The translations under genes were made by a program, and so were the position numbers. A DNA stretch of 64,000 bases. Source: Paragonimus westermani (Eukaryota; Platyhelminthes; Trematoda; Plagiorchiida; Troglotrematidae). A model generated the notes under the pieces. The model did no database searches. It was given only the letters and a program-made list of their open reading frames with translations, and was not told the origin of the DNA. Shown here one piece after another: positions 56,957-64,000 of this stretch. Each line of letters opens with the position of its first letter. Positions within the stretch are counted from its first letter, which is position 1. Where the stretch lies: positions 22,694 to 86,693 of the forward strand of contig QNGE01003346.1 of NCBI GenBank assembly GCA_008508345.1, given 5' to 3'.

Positions 56957-59900
56957 GGCGGTCGCAATCAGTCGACTGAAGCCGGCTTTGTGCGTTCAGA
57001 AATAATCGTTCGTAAACTTGACCCTTCTCTGGATTCTGTGACCTATCCCAAACTACTGACTGACTGTTCATCCCACTCCTCTAAATGCACGACATTGCTG
57101 TCGTAAGGACTAGTCAACACGAAATGCTTGCAGTTATCAGTTTTAGTGTTCTAACTGTTTTATTCAAATTATTATATATTTAAAAGTGTGCTTAAATGAT
57201 TGAAGTAAACGGACGAGTATGGTTTCAAATTTACTGACGCAGAACCGAAGCAACGAGAAACCTTGCCTATACACGGACGCCCAATGAGCCACCAAAATTC
57301 GTCATGTAGTGAATCAACGAAAAATTGAAGAACTGATTACTAGTATGTGAGAGACCGCGTATGAATAGAGTTGCAGGATTAGACAAGGATCAGGATTTAA
57401 CGGTAAACTGAGAATGACCGTTATCCTCCCATAATTCGGCAGCAGTCAGATTGCACCTTTGTAATATATCGAATAAATGTATGAATGTAAAGTTATTGCT
57501 AAGATTAGTTGACTAGTTCGCAGAAAAAGCTGGATAAAACTGCAGAAAAACAGCAAGGCTAATTGGACAGTGTGTGAACGTTGATCAGTCCTAAACTGAG
57601 GGAATGTGAGAAGTGTAAAATGCTAACAAGCAGACCGTTTAAAAAACATGTCTTCTAACTTTTCTAAAAACAGTATTGATGTACACGGACGACCGTATGT
57701 ATACTTCACAACTGGGTCCCAGATGCTGCAACGAATACATCCCGGAGATGTAACTTCCAGTGCTGTATCATGGGTCGTGAATAAGATTGTTAGCAGCATT
57801 CAGAAGCGAAGCATCCACACACACCGTGTGGTAGCACTAGGCACGTTATCACTGCTCTATAAATGGCTAAAAACAGCCAGCCTTCATTGCAGTGGCGTTT
57901 ATCTAAATGCATCTGTAAGGGATGAAGGCCAAACAATATCGTCGTAACCCGTGGAAGATATAAACCGTTGAGATGATAGCATTTCATTTGTGTAAGCTGA
58001 AATTGCCAAAGTTAAGAGAGTAGAACGTGTGGGATACAGAGAAGTGGGTTTTTACGTTACAGATTATGGAGTAATGTGTAGTGCTTCTGTGGATGGACTA
58101 ATTGCCTAGTGCAATAAACTAGTTGGGTTAGTTTCCACTATCCTTCCATTTAAGCAGGAACATTCAGCACCGTAGTCCGAGAGACTGTTTTATTAAGTGC
58201 TAGTGGAAGGAGCTGGGCAGCACATCCAGTGCCCACCTTGAAATTAGAACAAGGTTGTGAGGAGATACTTTAAGGTCAACTTGGGTAGCTGCTGTAAGAG
58301 TATATTTCTTAAACGGTTTCCGCCTTCAGGAAGTACATGAGCTATTGAACACTGTTTGGAGGAATCTGTTTCAGGGCAGAGGCTGAGCTAGTACATCCAC
58401 ACAATGTTTTGGGACAACTGGAGATTAACACATTCACTGGCTGTCAATGCCTAATCCGGAGCTTTGGCTGCGCTTTCCTATGTATATTTCGAATGAAGGT
58501 GCGTGAGATGAATTCAGTGGGCATCAGAGTTTAACATTGGCACAGAAAGAAAGTTGAACTCGGATCCACGTGTTCGTCACCGGAGTGCGCTTAACGACAA
58601 GCCAGTAATTTCACAGAAGTATGAGGCAGTTATATCGAGTTTTGGCCTGGTAACTTGGGAGATACTGTGTTGCTTTGAAGCAGTTTGGAATACTCTGAAT
58701 TGCTACATAGGAACCCCTACAACTTCAAACTGCAGCACAATCCAATACAGCCGGTGGTCATAGGTTTTGTAGAAACAGAATTAGGGGTGCCTGGACTAAA
58801 TCGGTACTAGAAGGATTGTCACCAGCGCCAGTATTTTCAGCGGTGTATGTCGCGCGTCACACGTTCACAATCGACCTGGACCAAATTTGCGGAGGTATTC
58901 CCATACCCGTGGGTGTCACATCCACTCGATTAGTCGAGATGGTGGAACGGGCAACAGGACGACTGTACATATTTGTGCCTACATTCATTAGTGGTTGATC
59001 ACAGATACGTTTGAGCGAACTACCACTCACTCAACATCAATAGCAGTGTAATGAAGGAAAGATGCTTCACTTAGGTTGATAAACTGCACGCGATAGTATG
59101 AAAAATGTCAGCGTGAACTGCGGCTGTGAACGAATTACCGTTCCCGTCTGTAAGAAAGTTTAATTGGATGCAAACCAAAACTGCATGAGGTTCAACAAAC
59201 CAGGTCACTATATTTCCTTTGGTCGGTTACCAGGAATGAACAATTTTGCTCAAACGATCTGTACAAGCCAAACATTTTCCACTCATGACATGCCTATGAC
59301 GTTTATTCGTTGCCAGCGTTTTCCTTCTGAAAAACATGGATCGCAGACACACCGAGGATTTACTTTCTCATATTCCTTTTTGAGTAGGTCAATGCGCTTC
59401 ACAACAAAATCGTTCGGTTTGATCTTCTTCAGCTAACACACTCGGTTTCGATTGTAACTGGGACCGGGTTAGACAACCGAACAGAACAGCAGAGCTGTGA
59501 AGACCGAATGATTAGAAAACACTAAAAAGTCTAAAACATTCGACCAATTCAATAAGACGTCTTAGTTATCTATCCGCTAAATACAGAAACTGTTTTGCAC
59601 CAGGGTAGTTATAACGATCCGCGTCTGACTGCTAAGCTTCGAGTAGCCTAAAAATGGATCCCCTAATTGAAAGCTAGAGCGCACCCACACATTACACACA
59701 TTACACTGTTAAGAAGATGTGTAAATAAGTACACCAAGCAGAAGTTAATCGTTCACGATTATTGTTTGGTCAAACAAAGTCACTGGGGTATGGCCAATGC
59801 CGGTAATGCCAGAATGAGTCGCTGCGCGAGTCGGTCAGGTCAGGAATGGCCACTAGTGGCTCATATTGTAAATGAGTAAGTAGTTCAGTAAAACAAATAT

Positions 59901-62900
59901 GGTATGAATAGAGCATGATTACCCAACTTTAAACCGGTGAGAAAAGATAAGAGATGCAAATAAGAGGAACGAATCTTTCCTGTTCAGCTAGCAGAATTTT
60001 CACAATAGTCATAAGCAACTCATTTCTAGGACCACGCCTAATTATTACGTTTAGAATGACACAAGTTGTGAGATCGACATCAACTTTTGGATGTTGACTG
60101 ATAATTAACCCAATTAAATCCGCAAAAGGTTACCGTGTGTCTGATTATTCAGCTGGTCGTTCAGCAACTTCGTCATTCGTGGTGATGTCGTCCCGATCTC
60201 ATAGTGGCCATCTCAGCTGACAGAATTTAACCGATTTTGGGTATGCCCTTTCTATCGTCGGTTAAAATCTATGCGAACTTCAAACTGTCTGAAATTGGGT
60301 CCGCCAAACTATTTACCAGTAACACAAACGGTGACACTGACCTAGAAATGGTCGAAATAAGAAAACAAGGATTAGGGCCACATGGATACAGGAATCCAAG
60401 TGTAAATGTGACACAGCGTAGCCAATCTTAAATCTAAGTGATTTTCGTTGAAAACTGAATGAGACAGGAATTTTAACAGATCACGATAATGATCCTTGCA
60501 TCCTTCAGCTTCAGCTAAGTTTAAAAACCAAAGTGACGCATTCTTGTTTAGTTTGTGTGTGGGCTTATTGAGACCGCTCTCGAAAACGGCAGTTCTGAAA
60601 ATCAACTGTTTATTTGCCGTTCCTTTCTAGCTGACCACATCTAGTTCATGTCTCGCTCAATGCTCGTGTTCCCCCGAATTGTCATGGTTAAAAATTCTAA
60701 TGTGAAACTGAATCCTTGTGTAAGTTCACTTGACTCATGACATCTTACGTTGGATTACGTTAGTGGCTTATATCTGGCTGGCACCAACTATGCTTGACTT
60801 CATATCTCGATAACCTGGTTTAATGAAGCTTTTGTATTATTACTGAGGAGTCGTTGATGGAAATTCATTGTAATATTTTATAGTGTAAACGTGTACGGAC
60901 ATGACAGTGTCGACAATATGCCGACAGCACACAGACATCTTTTCCGTCTCGAAGATTGACCTACGGCTATAGTAAGAGAGACGATGCATATCAAAACAGA
61001 ACATGTATAGATATGTTACGGTGAGAATGATTGCAATCAAATTAGTTGCCAAGATAGTGTCTACTGTCTGGAGTCGCATTTGTGCAAAAAACAATCAGCA
61101 TGGTTGGTGGATAACGACTGAGCTTCCCATTTATAGCCAACACTTGAGAAAAATTTCTCATGAGTGCTGTTGTAAGTAGGACTGGTCTTTTTGTAGAAGG
61201 GAATGAAAAACACATGCAAAATCTGCAAAGCATGAATTAACAACGATTTTGTTTCTCTTCAGGTCCACTCAGAGTCTGAAGTATGCTTAGAGTGCTAGTG
61301 TCTTATCATGGATTCTTTTTAACAGCCTCGTTAGTGCAGAAGGGAGACGAATACTGCGATATGTTAACATCACTCTCAAAAGTTAAGCGTAATTAGTATA
61401 CAGTATAAATTAATAGAAACGTAAAGACAGTAGACAGACCTACTTTCCCATGTGTTATGTCGTTAACCTCACAACAACCTCGTAGAATGTTTCAACATCA
61501 CCTGCGCACATAGCTTCAGCTGACGAGTTTTGATCAACATGGATTCGTCAAAATAGCTATATGTTCCGATTGCGTGACGAAATGTCAAATGATAACCAGT
61601 CGTCGGGAGAGAATAGTTGAGGAAAATACTTTCAAGAATATGTAAACGTGATCCCTTGGTGATGTCGGTCAGCCACATACGTATGCATTATGGCTGACTT
61701 CAATTTGTGAGTGATTTCGTTTGCCAGGTTACTTCCCTTGAATTACAGAAGCATAAATATACATTTATTTTAACCCTTGTGAACCGGCTGGTTGCATTTG
61801 TTCTTCCTGTTGTGAGATTTAATGAAGTTATCAGAAAATCCACTTGTCAGTAACGTTTTTCTTAGCACATCGTGTTTCATATGCAACTAACTACGAACGC
61901 AAATACGGCTGACCCTAAGAAACAGGGTCTTCAACAAACAACACTTGCATTCTGTCGGCGGCAATGCCAGCGAGGTGAAGAAATTGCCGACCCCACGTTG
62001 CCTCACGATGATCAGATCGCGGTGATTTCCCATCCTCAAGCATGGTGATGCTGCATGTGGAAATTTAAGTGGCTCTTTGATTCTATTTCTCAAAACTAGA
62101 GTGCATTTGGAGGAATGAAATGAAAAATGTCAAAATATAAGTCAAAATGATCATTATTGGTAAAAATAAGAATACCATCGACGTACAGTTTGTACATTGT
62201 GGTTTCAACAAGGGTGGCTGGAACAACCCATCTGTTCACTGTGATATGAATGGCATAGTGCACATGTCTACCCCTCTGTATGTATTTATCCGTGTAATGT
62301 AAACAATCCGCATGTTTTGAATTTGTAACAGATCTGAGTAAACATAATGTTAACATAGCACCACATGCGTTTTCTTTTTGCTCTGATAAAGAAGCCAGAT
62401 CCTGCTAAATAGTGTGGGGATCACTGGCAGCAATGAAGGGTCATGGGAGGGAATACACTGGGTGTATATAAATCAATTCAATCCAAGTTGCATGTGGTTT
62501 CACAGAGCAAAAGACACCGCAGACTACCGCCGTCAGTTGCATGTTCAGCTAAACCCACTAAGGTTCGGTTGCTCGTAACTTCATCCAACAAAGATATTGT
62601 ATGAACTGTGTGGCCACCTTGGTTTTTCCTGAAAGTCGTATGAATCAAATCGGTTAACAGCACAAATCGTGCTAGATCGTAATTGGCACTCACGGCTTAA
62701 GCCATGGCAAACAAAGACTGACAGTCAGTTAGCGTGAGCGTCCATCAATACCTTAAACAGTGAATAAGACGTTGACGACTCATTCCTATTACCGCCGAAC
62801 GCAGTAGATGCATTGTGAGCTACATCGAGCTCAGGAGAATTTGCGTGTGTTTTTCGACCGCACGGGATAATACACTGGTTGTCACGGTCAACCTTCGGGC

Positions 62901-63963
62901 GATCAGTGTCCGCTTTGATGGAGGGTACATTACCTAACATCCTCCTTCCATACACGGATGGCTGCAGTGTTGCAACCATAAATATGCTTCTTCTGTATGT
63001 TCGTAGGTTAGTGCCTCCTCGTCTAAGCACCCTTACGCAAACAGCAGTGTAACATATGAGAGCACAAGCTTGACCAACACGCCAAGGTTTCAGTACCACA
63101 AACGGTACAGTGCAAGTCATTTGCGGTCACTAAAATGCGTTCACATTCCAGCGTTCATAGCCCGTAGGAGTGATCACATTACGAACTGACTGTGACTATA
63201 AATATGTTGGCCCTTGAGCAGAGAAAGTTCGTTCCCACTGTTTGTGTTCCTTGTTTTGTCTCACCAAACTGGAATTTGATCCCAATGCCTCGCTGACCCC
63301 GTTTTTGTTTTATTGAATCACTTTGTCAGTAAATCGTCTGCGGCGCGAGTAGCCATCCTTGACATGGCCTACTGGCGTGAAAATTCATCTTTCAACGTGA
63401 TGGTTCCGTTGGGAAACCACTGATTTTGTTGGACGAAGTTATCGACGTGAACGATCGAGGTTTACTTGCTGTAATTAGTGATGCATTGTCTGTAATAGTA
63501 CCGTGGAAATATTTGGACCCTCTCTTGCTTTCAATTTGAGGATCCGTTTTGGGTTACGCCTAACTCAACGATCAGGCGTGGATCGTTAATGTATCAGGCT
63601 GATTGAATGTTGACAACATTTTCAGTGACCTATCATTTTGTTCGTGGTTCGCTTCTGACCCTTTGACTTCCAGGCAGGAAACACTTGTCAGTACATATAT
63701 ATTAATTAAGAAGTGGAGAGATTTAACTTCGTGTTATACGTTTAGGGAAGTGGATTTCAGATTCGCCAGTGTTTGCGCTCTTGCAAACTAATTAAAGTAT
63801 TCTGAACGTACACTGCGAGGCAGATGCTGCCATACATTTTTGAAAAGTTACAAACCTCCTTGAGAAGAATAAAAAACTGTATCACCAAGACTATCGCGTA
63901 GAAGTAAGCAACAGCGGACCTCATTTTAATTTGAGTTGCCAATATAGATCTGTAAAAAACATA
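56957..63963. other. No gene recognised
   Basis: About 7 kb with short open frames only, the longest being 131 codons on the minus strand at 62725-63120 and 99 codons on the plus strand at 57648-57947. No known domain, RNA gene or repeat in common with the rest of the window was recognised. Confidence 0.4.
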
Positions 63964-64000
63964 TTGATAAACAGATTGGGAATAACACAACGTTACGAGC
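63964..64000 (+). repeat. Start of a third PLE-type terminal repeat
   Basis: AAACAGATTGGGAATAACAC then AACGTTACGAGC matches the junction of blocks A and B in the repeats at 34.5 kb (reverse strand) and 51.6 kb. The window ends inside it. Confidence 0.55.

Overview
The window looks like intergenic or intronic DNA of a flatworm, most probably a digenean trematode (fluke). That is an inference from the repeats and not from any host gene: a Ty3/gypsy element of CsRn1-like character, several Penelope-like elements (PLEs) with GIY-YIG endonuclease, and tRNA-headed SINEs carrying hammerhead ribozymes (HHRs), a combination known from schistosomes and liver flukes. I could not support any intact host protein gene. 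Every recognisable coding stretch is a decayed transposable element, broken by stops and frameshifts. One ambiguous base (n) lies at 55441.

Layout. 1-6.6 kb: nothing recognised. 6.6-9.7 kb: a decayed LINE (+) with AP endonuclease, reverse transcriptase (RT) and a terminal zinc finger. 10.0-10.2 kb: one copy of an unclassified dispersed repeat (others at 35.5 and about 21.5 kb). 12.5-14.75 kb: a PLE on the minus strand. 14.8-16.1 kb: two old SINEs. 17.88-18.38 kb: a composite fold-back SINE with two opposed HHRs, flanked by a perfect 15-bp target duplication. 20.2-22.8 kb: two PLEs of different families in a row. 25.4-26.8 kb: a PLE with an inverted 5' part and a well-preserved RT active site. 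28.7 kb: a gypsy LTR scrap. 30.8-35.2 kb: degraded SINEs and a PLE-type minimal HHR. 38985-43668: a full-length gypsy retrotransposon with both LTRs and a TGAG target duplication. 44.14-44.69 kb: a second composite SINE, opposite in orientation to the first. 47.1 kb: a LINE 5' fragment. 51.6 kb: a second PLE-type minimal HHR, internally rearranged relative to the one at 34.5 kb. 55.1-57.0 kb: a dispersed repeat and PLE pieces in 3'-then-5' order. 57-64 kb: nothing recognised until a repeat fragment cut off by the window end.

How they relate. Autonomous retroelements (LINE, PLE, gypsy) supply the enzymes. The HHR-bearing SINEs are non-autonomous and, judging by the 15-bp target duplication, were mobilised by target-primed reverse transcription. 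The most interesting content is the composite SINE. Two copies 26 kb apart share the same internal junction (full SINE, linker, truncated SINE in opposite orientation), so the inverted dimer itself seems to have become a mobile unit, with a potentially self-cleaving ribozyme on each strand.
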